A DNA stretch of 64,000 bases, from the NCBI RefSeq assembly GCF_003073045.1, contig NC_037602.1, positions 558,001 to 622,000 on the forward strand. The letters are read 5' to 3'. Position 1 is the stretch's first letter. Every line of letters begins with the position of its first letter. Shown piece by piece: positions 53,554-64,000 of the stretch. The position numbers and the translations under genes are program-made. Under the pieces are notes generated by a model, which saw only the letters and a list, made by a program, of their open reading frames with translations, had not been told where the DNA came from and did not search any database. Source of the stretch: Pomacea canaliculata (lineage: Eukaryota > Mollusca > Gastropoda > Architaenioglossa > Ampullariidae).

Positions 53554-56500
53554 ATGGATACAGACGACATTCGGTCAGGAGCGGTGGTCGTCTGCCTGAT
53601 GGCGCTCCTGTTGGTCGTCGGCGTGCCGGCAAATCATCAGCGCCGTCGTCTTCCACAAGCTCGGCCTCCACCAGCGGATCAACGTCTGTCTCCTCGTCCT
53701 CGCCCTCGTCGACCTGGTCGTTGTCGTCTCTGAATTCCTCATCAACGGCGAGACTCTGCTGAGGGACTGCTGCCATCTCCACTCTTGGCTTTTCAGCACT
53801 TATTTTGTTGGTAAACAGAAGATGATGTATACACAATATGCCGACCATAGCATAAATCGACATGGAATCGTTGCCAGGTATTTTGCTGTATCTTTACTTT
53901 TGAAATAATCAAATAACACACATCGATCATTTCATGGACGTGTGTGTCGCTACCTGGCGATGAAAATAAGATGACGGCCATGATGCGAGTCAGTAGGGCG
54001 AGTGGGGCTGATGCTTAGTCCTGACCTCCATCAGCAACTGCAACTTGTGTAATTAGTGTGTGAAGGACCAGACCCAACAATGACCGAGCGAGAGAGCGAG
54101 AGAGCTGTGTGACTCAGACATCTTGATTCACACACGCTACTCTGTCGAAGGGACCTGTGTGTAAATGTAGCATTAGGCGTACATAATTAATGTCAGAAAT
54201 TAGTGTACTCTGTGTGTGTACCACAGTCAGGTGTTCACTTCCATGTATGTTTCGCTGTGGGCGCCGCCACCCCCAGAGCTTTGCTGGTTACCTGCCTGTT
54301 TCTTCTTTTGTCTGAGACAGAAGCAACAGTGTGCCTTCGGTGTTTTGTCCCTTGTCAAAAGAATATGCGGTCTTTGTGTGTTTTATGAGATATCTGTGGG
54401 TGTGAGTGAAAGAGAAACCTGCTGTCTGTTTTTGTGTCTCTCTAGGCTTCAACGGCTTCCTGTGGGCCTCGCAGTTCCTGTCGGCGGTGATCGCCAGTGA
54501 GCGGTGTTTCTGTGTCGTCAGTCCCTTCCACGCCAAGAGGCTGCTCAAGACGTCCACCATGGCCGCCATCATCGTCGTCACCAGCGCGGTTGTCGTTGCA
54601 GGCATGTTCACTATCGTTGGTCTCAAGCACACCATCGTCTCAGTCTTCGATCCGGCCACGAACGTCACCGAGTACATTGTCTACGTCACAGAGTAAGAAC
54701 CTCACCCTACCTGTAAACAGCCTCCGGTGTCTTTGCCTCTACGAGAGAGAGGGATACTAGTTGGTGATGAAATGTTTGGCACTTGTCACTCTCATTACCA
54801 GTCATTATCAGCAAAAATATCTTTGATGTTACTAACAGAAATCGCAACAGTCGAGAAAATTGTCAGTCGCTCACTCATTAATAGTTCAACTCACCACCCA
54901 CAGAATGAATACACAGACAGTGTGGCAGCTCAGGTGTAAACAAAGGCTACAGGTATATCTCGCCAATCTCTTTTCCTCTATGAAGGTTTTTAAAGCGAAT
55001 TGTTGTGTGGGATGGCGAAGCATGAACGTTGTTACCCATTTCTCGACAGCTTGAAAACATTGTACTTTCCAAACCATTTCAAAAGTCCATGTTTCGTAAA
55101 TGTTTTTATTGACAAGCAATGACACTTTGGCTAGAAATGTGTTTGTTGTTGACGATAAGGCAGTTACGACTAGAGCAATAGCAAGACTAGAGTTGGGCAT
55201 CTGTTGGCTACTGGCTCCAAGTCTTGTCTATATCTTCAGACGTGCGCTGGTTCTAGCGTTGAAAATTGTAATATGAGGATATTCTTTTGATTTTCTTTAT
55301 TGTAGTACCCTTTCCAAACTGTACTGAACGATTATCGTATTCGTTCACATTGTACGACATTCCTAACTCATGCCATTTTTTTTGTTGACACTCGAAACCT
55401 TCACCTTCTGAAGATGGGAGACAATAAGTGAAAGCTGTGGCAATATTTTTCAATTTGGTTTCCATGTTTGCATTTTTCCATCCAATGTAATTAGAAAGTA
55501 ACAACGGAGTGTGTGCAACCTAAGTGTAAACACTGGCCGGCCTGTTGTCAGGACTGCTGTCAAAACATGGTACAAATGTCACACCTCTTGTATTTCTCTG
55601 CTGCTCAGCAAAGTCGATTAATTTCCCAGTTTTCCTCAGGCATGTGACACTGGCTAAGGTTGTTATCTGTCAGATCATCGCAAGCTTGCACTCCTACCTT
55701 TCAGCCTTTGACGACATCACACCCTGACCGTTTAACGGTTTGTGGATTCGTCTGCTGCATTGACGAGGATGCTCTGAGAAAATAAACTGTTGGTTAAAAC
55801 AGGCGTTGGGGTTTGTTTGTTTTTGAGATAAAGACTTTCTCTCTCTCCCTCTCCGTCTCTTTCTGTCTTCATCACAAGCACGAACGTCCTCGTACTTCAG
55901 TTATTTTCCATCTTCTTTCCGCTCCTTAGACCTCGAGTACAACACTCGCTGTAGTATTTCATTGCGAGAGACCGTCGTGTTTCTACGGACTTCGTGTGTT
56001 CGAATGTATGTAAGAATGAGCTACGTTCAGAGGATTCGGTTTTAGAAAACTTTTGTCCAAACTACTAATTCAAAAACGAAAAGGATAGAAATATTCCAGC
56101 TTGTCGGAAATGATCTGTTTTGTAGTACAGCAGCCAAACACTGAAACTGTTTGTTGTAAAAGCTGAAGGCCAGATGCCTGACAGCATCACTGTCACGTGA
56201 CTGCCAGGTATTACCAGAACAATCGACACGTCATTGACGCCATCGACTCGCTGCTGTACGGCACAGCTCTGCCCGCCATATTTCTCGTTCGTTCTCTTCG
56301 TCACATCGATCGTCCCTGCGCGGTCTTCCGTTCTGCTTTTAGCCCACCGCTCCTCCCTGACGGCAACATCGTCACCAGCCTCGACTGTCGCTCTCGCCAG
56401 AGAGCGCGTCTATCCAGGCGAGAGGTCGCGGTCACCGGATGCTGCTCGGCAGTAATGTGCTGGTGTTGCGTCTGTACATCGCCAGCGCTGATTGTCTACG

Positions 56501-56807
56501 TCACTTCCTTCATCGTGCCGGATCTGAGCTTCAACGGCAGTACTACAACCTCAATCTTGATGTGGTCACTGATAGCGGTTTCCGTCACCTCAGCTGCTCG
56601 TTAATTTTCTTCGTCTACATCATCATCGCTCAAGATTTCGTCACACACTTCGCACTCACCTGCCTGCACAGCGACACGTGGCCAGTCGCCGGGACTAACA
56701 AGCTAGTGTCTCGGGCTTGGTGTTGTAGCAATAACAGCTACATATTGTTGACAACTTTCGTCAGCCTGCTTTCTCCTGAAACAATTTATTGTCCTCACGC
56801 ACTTTAG
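53554..56807 (+). pseudogene. Class A-type GPCR, molluscan chemosensory-like, three exons, at least five frame breaks
   Basis: Exon 1 (53554-53810) has TM1 (VVVCLMALLLVVGVPAN), a break near 53630, then VVFHKLGLHQRINVCLLVLA and TM2. Its donor (TTTGTTG, then GTAAAC) joins an intact exon 2 (54446-54692) with TM3, the DRY-position SERCFCVVSP, and TM4. Exon 3 (from 56208) continues in phase with YYQNNRHVIDAIDSLLYG and TM5, then changes frame near 56285, 56440, 56465 and 56535. The TM6 (SPALIVYVTSFIVPDLSF) and TM7 (FFVYIII) content therefore lies in different frames, and some residues around the NSS motif of TM7 seem lost. The splice sites are good and exon 2 is clean. It is either a young pseudogene or a real receptor gene damaged by one-base sequencing errors. 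Confidence 0.75.
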
Positions 56808-57137
56808 TGGTCAGTCCCAAATGTGCTTCACGCGGACTAGTAGTATTGACAGCATGTATAGCTGACACATGTCATAGTAGGTAAGAAAATTTAAACTACA
56901 CCCTGTACAACATTTCAGACTGCATGGGTCGTGCGTGCATTGTATAGCACGATGTTCTTCCTCTGCTTTCTTCTTGTCTTCTGAGTGATCAGCTGTCATG
57001 TTGGTCCTTCCGTGCAATTTGTGCACGTGATGTTTGAGTAGGTAGGTAGTGGCGCATACCTTGTGTGTGTCGCTCGCTGTCTCTAGTCGGTGTAGTGTGT
57101 AAGTACACTTTATAAAGCTTACGAACAAGCTACTGTC

Positions 57138-57250
57138 GCCTACGCCATACCACGTTGAACACACCGGTTGCTCTCGTCGATCACCAAGTTAAGCAAGTCG
57201 CCCAGTTAGTACTTGGATGGGTGACCGCCTGGAACACTGGTGCTGTAGGC
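57138..57250 (+). rRNA. 5S rRNA-like gene copy with several one-base gaps
   Basis: The sequence from GCCTACGCCATACCACGTTG to GTGACCGCCTGG and TGCTGTAGGC follows metazoan 5S rRNA throughout, including the internal control region (AGTTAAGCA, TTAGTACTTGGATGGGTGAC). It is 113 bases against the usual 119-120. About six single-base gaps relative to the remembered consensus fall mostly at doublets or triplets of G or C, and one extra base is present. A T-run at 57258-57264 could end pol III transcription. It may be an isolated pseudogene or a gene with consensus errors. Confidence 0.8.
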
Positions 57251-57264
57251 AAAAACATTTTTTT

Positions 57265-60200
57265 GATTGATTTTAAAATTTTATTTCTTACTTTTCTGTT
57301 CACTGTCATCAGCTTGTCATTGTGTGTCATCTTCCTTTCCAAGCATTTCTACTTTTAGTCATTGTGCACAGACATGTCAACTTTTCTCTCTATCCGTTCT
57401 GTTTACTGTACACTGCAACGTCACCTCATCTAGCGCACAAAGCAATCGTCTTCAAACTGTTTCTATGATGGCAGACAAGCGCAGCATGTGGTATTTGTAA
57501 CCAGTTCTTGTATTGTGGGCATTGGATTTTACAACCTTTTACTCAGTCTTTTGAAGAATTCTTGAAGAAATATTTGTGTAATACACCACTATATTTGGGT
57601 TTATTCTTACTCGCTTCATCAGTGCACTTAGTTCGTGTTTTTTTACGTGCCATCAGTTTCTGAAGTTTATGATTCAAGATTCTTTATTCTTTCAGCTTTC
57701 AAGGGTATTGAGATACTCAATATTCTATATATATTTACACGTGTTACTTTATCTTTATATGCAATCTCTCTTGCTCACATCTAACACACATTCACTGTCA
57801 GTTTGTAACAGTTAATACATTAAAAGCTCATTTTTTGCCTCACTCACTTGTTCTTTACTCTTCTAGCCCTTTTTCTTTCTTTTTTTTTTTTTCTTTTTTT
57901 CTTTTTTTTTTTTTTTTGTTTTGTTTTGTTTCAGAGAATAATATAAGCTTGTAGTATATTTTTAGGTTTGCTCTGTGTGCGGACACAGTGTGTGCATGAA
58001 TGTGACATTTGCTGAGTGTGACCGTGCCACCACCACACACCACACAAATATTTTGTTGAAATCCTACATCAGAACTTGCCTGTTGTAGTGGCCACACAGT
58101 TCAAAGGGCTCAGAAACTACACCACTACCTCCCGCATCGTGGGATTTCCCATCACTACGTCACCAGCAGTGGGCTGTCCACCACCCCACTTGTCGTGTTG
58201 GAGAGATGTCCTTAGCAAGTCTGCAAGAGATTATGAGCTATCACAAGTAATAGCAAACATCAGTGAAATCTAAAGACACCCTCATATAAACACCAGCAAC
58301 CCTTGGCAACAGCGACTTGTCTTGTTGAACCACTCGACAGACGAACTGCCGATAAAATGACGGGCGAGAAGGAATGTAAACAAGCCTCGATACGAGGTCA
58401 GAGAAAAATGAACTTCCGCTGACCTCCGATTGAAGTATTTCTCGAGGTTACCTGCATTCACCGACCTTTCGCAGAATGGTTAAACCAGGAACTTGTATGA
58501 CTAGCTGCTGCAGACGGACTTTTCCCAGGGTAACGACTAAAATTAGGCAAAGCTTCCGTTTAAGTCACATTCATTGTTTTAGGTCGCGACTCACCGCAGA
58601 GAACTCGTAAGAGACTCAGCGCGTCTCGGCAGACAGACCCACGGTGTACAGTGTGTGTCGAGCTGACCGTGGAGAGCAGTGGCGACAAGCTGCACTTGTC
58701 GGACTTGTGCCGAAGCTCAACTACCCCAGAGTGCAGTACCTTACACACGTCATCGCTCACTCGGCCACCACGATGACAGCCACTCGCTGCAGACCCACGA
58801 CACGACATTCCCATCCAACACTGAGCGTAGACCACAACAAAGGCGACATGAACGTACGACAGCAACGTTGTTCACCTGCAGACAAGAATGTTTTAAGTAT
58901 ATCCATACACTCACCCACAAAAGAAAAATAACTCCCCCCCCCACTCCAAGGTAAGAGAGAGCAATAGGTATCACCACTAAGGCCTTCAATCTCAGTCGGC
59001 ACATGAAGGGGACTGTCTGGTGGGACTAGTGGCGGACAAAATGAAAATGCGAGATTTACAAAACAAAGAGAGAAAAGCATACAGACAAGTTTCACTAGGT
59101 GGCCTCATCAAAACTCCTCGCCCCGCGCGTGCTACACCGTCACACACCACACAGCCGCTGACACAGTCTGCAGTGTCGGGTAGTCACTGTAAGTATCAGT
59201 GATCAGTGTCACTGGTGGCACTGTCATTCCTGGTCAACTCGCCCGGTGAATACAGCTCTCAACATCTGTTTCCAAGCGAGGTCAGCAGTAACAGTCTCCT
59301 TCCTGTCGCACAGGGCAGCTGCACTAAAGATGTCACCGAGGTTGGTGTGGCCATGATGCTGGAACTAGTGGGACGTAGTCTTCAGTAGCTGCTTGGGGTG
59401 GGGGCTACCTTGAAAAAGTTGGGCGGAGAAAAAAATTACATACCTGCGGACGGAGTCTCGTCGATACATCGAACGCTCAACTGCACATGCACGACAGAGA
59501 GGTCCTCTACCATCCTTTCTCAGGAAGAGAAGAACCTGTACTTCTGCACAACAATTCTGATTCACGCTTTCAGTCACATAGCAAATGTATTATATTCAAA
59601 ATACGATCCTAGAAACAATTAATATTCCTTACACGTTGCACATAGCTCTTCTTTTATTGCGAGTTCTGACCGATGATATAATTTCTTATTTGCCGTAGAG
59701 GCCTGAGTTAACTCATCACTGCGATGACCTCCTTTTTCAAGCCAAGGTTTCGTGAGATCTAAAAACTAAGGCCAAAACTTCTGACTAATGTTCAAAATCC
59801 ACGAACCCTATCAGTATTGTCAGTTTATACTAAGTGTTTTGTGTTGGGCTCTGTTAATGCTTGAGTCAAAACGTACAATTGGTGTTACTCAGTGAGGGAG
59901 AGCTTCTACCCAAACAAAGACTTCATCACTTGCTTTCCAGGGCTGTCCAAGTCGCGCATTCCTATCATCTCTACTTCTCTACGCAGCGCTGACTTGTTGA
60001 TTCTGTACTCCACTACAAGACATCTCTCGCTGTCTCAATAATACCATATAGGCGCTCTGGTATCTTTGTTCTCAAGCAAATACCCTCGTACATTGATCAA
60101 TACTCTCTTCCCCTAACCGAACTTTCTTGTTCTCGATGCATGTCGATACACTGCTTTGCACAATCCGTGGTGATACAACTCACAGCGTGTGGAGGTATTT

Positions 60201-60316
60201 CCTCGTGTAGATCGCATGTACAGTAATGGGTTACTTAAAGTCTGTACACTCAGCTCATTACGGGTGAATTTCTCTCTCCGTTTAGATTCTTGTTCTCCGC
60301 TCGTGCAGGATGATGA
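57265..60316. other. Intergenic region, no gene supported
   Basis: Contains a 60-base T-rich run at about 57868-57930 and otherwise short spurious frames. No domain, RNA gene or element end is recognised. Confidence 0.5.
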
Positions 60317-60416
60317 NNNNNNNNNNNNNNNNNNNNNNNNNNNNNNNNNNNNNNNNNNNNNNNNNNNNNNNNNNNNNNNNNNNNNNNNNNNNNNNNNNNN
60401 NNNNNNNNNNNNNNNN
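60317..60416. other. Assembly gap (100 N)
   Basis: Exactly 100 unknown bases, the usual placeholder for a gap of unknown size placed during scaffolding. The relation of the 3.6 kb to its right with the rest of the window is therefore less certain. Confidence 0.99.
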
Positions 60417-60892
60417 ACTGTGATAACGCCACCAGCATCCATTTCAGATAAATTACTGGTATTTCTAGTCTTGGGTTGGCCCAATAAGAGAAATACAGAC
60501 AAAAGCCAGGGACGCGAGCCGAGAGTGTACCGCTCACGAAGAAAGAGTTCACATGACAACGACCGGGCCGCCTCCACAGCAACAAATTGACAATGACAAT
60601 TCTTATTAACAGAGGAGAGAAAAAAGTGCTTCCCATCGTACAAAACATTCACTCCCAGCGCACATAAACTCGAAGCTATTGATCACAACAAGCCCCTACC
60701 AGCCCACCGCCGACCTATAGATACAAGGGGAATTTATTGGCAAAGGAAGAACAAATGTTTCGTACATGATTAGGGAAGTAGTAGTACACTGGTTGTTGAC
60801 AACTACACCCACGTCTCATCTCCATTACTACACGGAACAATAGGCAGAGTAGAGATCACATGCACTGCCGACGAAGTACGGTGCTGAGAGCT

Positions 60893-60960
60893 AGCGGCGG
60901 CCCGGGGTATTGCGACCTTCCGGGCCATTTGTAATTGTAATGGTTAAATTATTTCCCATT
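60893..60960. mobile_element. hAT MITE fragment interrupted by another element
   Basis: 'cggcggcccgggg', 'ttccgggcc' and 'ttgtaattgtaa..ttaaattatttccc' match the left part of the MITE at 47720 in the same orientation. The match stops exactly where the next element begins. Confidence 0.6.
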
Positions 60961-60961
60961 A

Positions 60962-61529
60962 CAGTCAAATCTGTTACTTATGCCACCCGCTACTATGCCC
61001 ACTTCGGTATTATGGCATTTTGCTCGGTCCACTATAAATTCAATGTAAAAAAAAACTTTACTATGCCACCCCTACTCTCGCTACTATCACTTTTGTGACT
61101 ATTAAAAAGGACACAAGTTGTGAAATTCCGCGCAAGTGCTCGATATATACTCTATGGTAGTGTGGGACATTGCAAGTGTAGTGGATGGAACCTAAGCACG
61201 CACACAGGAGGGTGGAGGGGTGCGATGGGAGTTTTTGGCCGGGTGACAGTCACGTGACAGACGGAGAGCGGGAGGGGTCGACTAGCGACAGGATGCAGGT
61301 GTGGCGATGTGGGTTGGGAGGGTGAGATGAAGAGGAGGGGGAGAATGAAAAGGAAGACAGCTAGCGCCCAGCCGACATATTCTTGAGAAGCTTTGGACTG
61401 ACGGTAACTTGAGCAAATAAAGCCGTTTTACAACCCCCGATTATGCCACTCTCGCTACTATGCCGCACTTCGCTACTATGCCACTTTGCTCGTCCCAGGT
61501 AGGTGGCCATAGTAGGGAAGATTGGACTG
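60962..61529. mobile_element. TA-flanked MITE, 568 bp
   Basis: The left end CAGTCAAATCTGTTACTTAT and the right end (reverse complement CAGTCCAATCTTCCCTACTA) are imperfect inverted repeats, flanked by TA (60960-60961, 61530-61531). Subterminal copies of 'ctactatgccac' occur at both ends. There is no transposase; the pogo/mariner group is likely. Confidence 0.8.
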
Positions 61530-62040
61530 TATATAAAAATAGGCGTACAACTTGATTGTCAGTAGTAATCTACATTATGTTCAGAAAAGTAATGCCATCC
61601 CTATTTATCGAGGGAAGAGGCGTTCGCAAACTAACCCCCGACAAAACATAAAATCCGCAAATTAGAAACGTTATATTTTATTATGTATATACCACACAGT
61701 TTTTACGCTCCATAAACCTTTCTTCATTCATTCCAATAACTAACCAATTCCCACACTGCTCTCGCATTGTAGTTGCACCTTTACAGTAAATAAAAGGAAC
61801 ACACACAGAGTATTTTACTGGTGTGAGTAATCAGCCCCATGTCCCCATCCAACGTTCTTTTCGTGGACAGAGTGATTTATGAATAGTTAATTTTAGCGTT
61901 GGCCGCACTGTTCCAGGGATAGAATTATTGCAAGACAAGCAAATTGTCTTTTCAGTAAGCTGTGTCTAATCCGACTGTCGGCTGCGCCAATTTTTCTTTA
62001 TGGTTGAAATTTACAGGCAAATCCACAGGAAATAAAGTAC

Positions 62041-62770
62041 AGTGAAAACCCGGTTTTTATTGCTTTGGGTTTTCATCGATTATTTTGGTGAAATACTTGT
62101 CTCAGTTTTCACCGGTTGCCTCGGATTTCGTCGGCATTCCCACGTGTCCTGCTCAGTAAGGCGTTGCTTCTCTTGTGAGCATCTAGCGCAACAATTCAAT
62201 TGTTTTTTAGTGTTTTGGTTTTTTAAATTGATTGTGACTGCTAATACTACGATGACATATCAGTGATTACTACAGTATTCGGGGTGTTTATTTTGCATTT
62301 TTCAGTTTCAAAATGTACATAACGCATGTAAGATAAAATCACTTGTACTCAAATCTCATTGTCCCTGTTAAGTGTTTCCCTGGTCCTAGTGCCAAAAGAC
62401 CAAGAAAGGAAATGACCTCAAATAGTGCCTTGATACCTAAGGTCCCTATGAAGGGGGATTTCCCTTCCAAACAATATCTGCACCTCTTTCTTCCCTCCTC
62501 GCTGTCTTCCATACTCCAAGAAGAGTTCCGTAAAATAAATGCAATGTTAAAAATGTTCATTTAGTCTTTGACATTTGTTTTTTTATGTTCGTTTCATATC
62601 AATTTCTTATTGTCTTTAGCATTAAACACTACATTTATTCTCTTTAAAATGTGTTTTTGGTATGCATTTAGGAGTGCCTAGAACGAATTAATTAGATTTT
62701 CATTGATTCTTATGGAAATAGTTACCTATGCTTTCGTTGGCTTCGGATTTCGCTCATTGTCTTGAAACGG
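62041..62770. mobile_element. Truncated Tigger-like element
   Basis: It starts TACAGTGAAAACCCGG and has the interior phrase 'gaacgaattaat(t)agattttcatt', also found near the right end of the MITE at 18506-19031. A short frame (62343-62564) begins with SAKRPRKEMT, recalling the N-terminus of Tigger/jerky transposases, but does not continue. The expected right inverted end is missing. Confidence 0.5.
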
Positions 62771-63562
62771 ATTACCAACAAAGTTTGATTATATTATATA
62801 AGCTGAGTCATGCCTTTTTTCTTTCACTTTCGCCTACTGTAAATTTTTTTCTAAACATCCCCTCCCCCCGACCATCCATCTTTCCTCTTCCCTGAAAGGC
62901 AAGAGGAAAATGAGGCGATATACAGTTAGGCTTTCTATTCACTATTAACGTCTACGACGGTTGCAATGCAGTTGAAAGCTATAATTATGTCCATGTAGGC
63001 CACAGTATTTAAACTAAAGAATGTGCAACGGTCAGCATTCATCCGCGGTTCTGACCAATTTTTTTGGAAAGGCATACGTAGCCTTGCGCCGCAGTCCCAT
63101 GACCGCTGTTCTGCGACGTAACACCCCTTAACGTGCTACCCGGTCCCATCATCTGTGTGTCCGTTTGACTGCGCGTTCGTTTAACTCCTGTCCTGTGCAG
63201 AAGCTCTGTAGCTGTATTGCCAGTTATCTCATGAACAAGTACACTCGCCAAAATTGACCGATGATGACAGTGTGGACTGATGAGCGGGGAGAAGGGTGGG
63301 CCTAACTGCTCGCCTAGGGGAAGTGGTGAGGGGACCAGCTGTGGCTGCTCACCGCATTGTCGCTCATTCACTGTATCGCTTACTCCGCCTATTGCTCACG
63401 TCCCGCACGCGTCACACTGACAGTCACCGTTCGTCTGCGCTGCGAAACAAACAGACAAACACGTTTAATAGCAAACAAATTAGAATCACAAGAAAAGCAA
63501 GCAGGTTGAATACATAAACGCACTAATAATCTCGAAATAATCTGACCTCAAGTCAGTAAAAG

Positions 63563-63946
63563 TTAGATAAGCAAAGGAAACACTTTTTCCTCCCAGTGCT
63601 TCGTGACTTTGAGTCCGCTTCCGACGAACATTTCCCCGGACTTGTACACCTCCCCAGTCTTGAGACTCAGATGGGAACACGGCAGTGTCCTCTTGACAGG
63701 CTGCCCCTCGACAACTAGTAGTGGACAGTCCGAGAATTTCTTTAGCACACTAGTGCCACTAATGGCGGAGATCCACAGGTTGCACCCCATTGCCCGAGGC
63801 AATGAACGATGGCGACGACTTTGATGGTGAGTCTTCCGACGCACTGTCCCTAGTCCACTGGCACTGCTGCTCCTCCGGTTGCCCCAGGCAACGAACAACA
63901 GCTGCAGTGACACCGGCACCAGACGACAGAGATCCCAGGGACACAC
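63563..63946 (-). other. Unrecognised open frame at window end
   Basis: 127 residues, including NLWISAISGTSVLKKFSDC and a lysine-rich tail. The composition of residues 55-127 looks protein-like, but I see no domain and no matching splice sites. The upstream half overlaps three inverted-repeat motifs and is less convincing. Confidence 0.2.
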
Positions 63947-63986
63947 AGGTACATAGTCACTACCCCCTGAGGTTGCCCGAGGTAAC
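63789..63986. promoter_or_regulatory. Three X-box-like (RFX) palindromes
   Basis: ATTGCCCGAGGCAAT (63789-63803), GTTGCCCCAGGCAAC (63878-63892) and GTTGCCCGAGGTAAC (63972-63986) fit or nearly fit the RFX X-box form, spaced 89 and 94 bases apart. RFX sites control ciliary genes in animals. No gene can be tied to them in the window. Confidence 0.35.
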
Positions 63987-64000
63987 GGGTGGCAGAGTTG

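Noticed and set aside
63039-63371. 110-aa minus-strand frame near the window end
   Set aside because: Low-complexity Pro/Ser/Gly-rich composition and no conserved motif.

Overview
The window looks like nuclear DNA of a lophotrochozoan animal, most probably a gastropod mollusc. The evidence is: genes split by GT-AG introns of hundreds of bases to several kilobases; a small tandem family of secreted C1q-domain proteins (a family greatly expanded in molluscs); a decayed GPCR resembling molluscan chemosensory-type receptors; and many cut-and-paste transposons and minisatellites. The species cannot be named from the sequence alone. A run of exactly 100 N at 60317-60416 is a scaffold gap.

Layout. 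(1) 1-13 kb holds two housekeeping genes on the minus strand, reconstructed here exon by exon: CDK7 (eight exons, 663-4967, the 3' end running past the window start) and the mitochondrial stomatin-like protein STOML2 (eleven exons, 6824-12946, 373 aa). (2) 13-17 kb is intergenic and dominated by a 1.1-kb, 27-bp minisatellite whose alternating units are partly reverse complements of each other. (3) 17.2-22.5 kb carries a minus-strand gene for a 407-aa secreted protein with two von Willebrand A domains; a pogo/Tigger-like MITE with perfect ends sits in one intron. (4) 22.5-35.5 kb contains no gene I can support but at least ten different tandem repeats. (5) 35.6-48.7 kb is a cluster of three minus-strand C1q-domain genes (A, B, C) with one shared architecture: noncoding leader exon, signal-peptide exon, short coiled-coil exon, C1q exon. 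B and C are recent duplicates. Two hAT transposons with intact ends and perfect 8-bp target duplications are inserted just downstream of gene C, and gene B preserves the empty site for both. (6) 48.7-53.5 kb shows no supportable gene. (7) 53.5-56.8 kb is a plus-strand GPCR in three exons with at least five reading-frame breaks, followed at 57.1 kb by a 5S rRNA-like copy with several one-base gaps. (8) 57.3-64 kb is repeat-rich, with two further MITEs and the scaffold gap.

Functionally the window joins unrelated units: a basal transcription/cell-cycle kinase, a mitochondrial inner-membrane scaffold, a secreted adhesion-type protein and a secreted lectin-like immune family. No operon-like linkage is implied. 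The strongest items for follow-up are the double hAT insertion (one element has SPIN-like ends, a group known for horizontal transfer), the promoter divergence of the C1q duplicates, the inverted-unit minisatellite, and the question of whether the GPCR and 5S defects are biological decay or base-calling gaps. I did not find a convincing wholly new multi-gene system.
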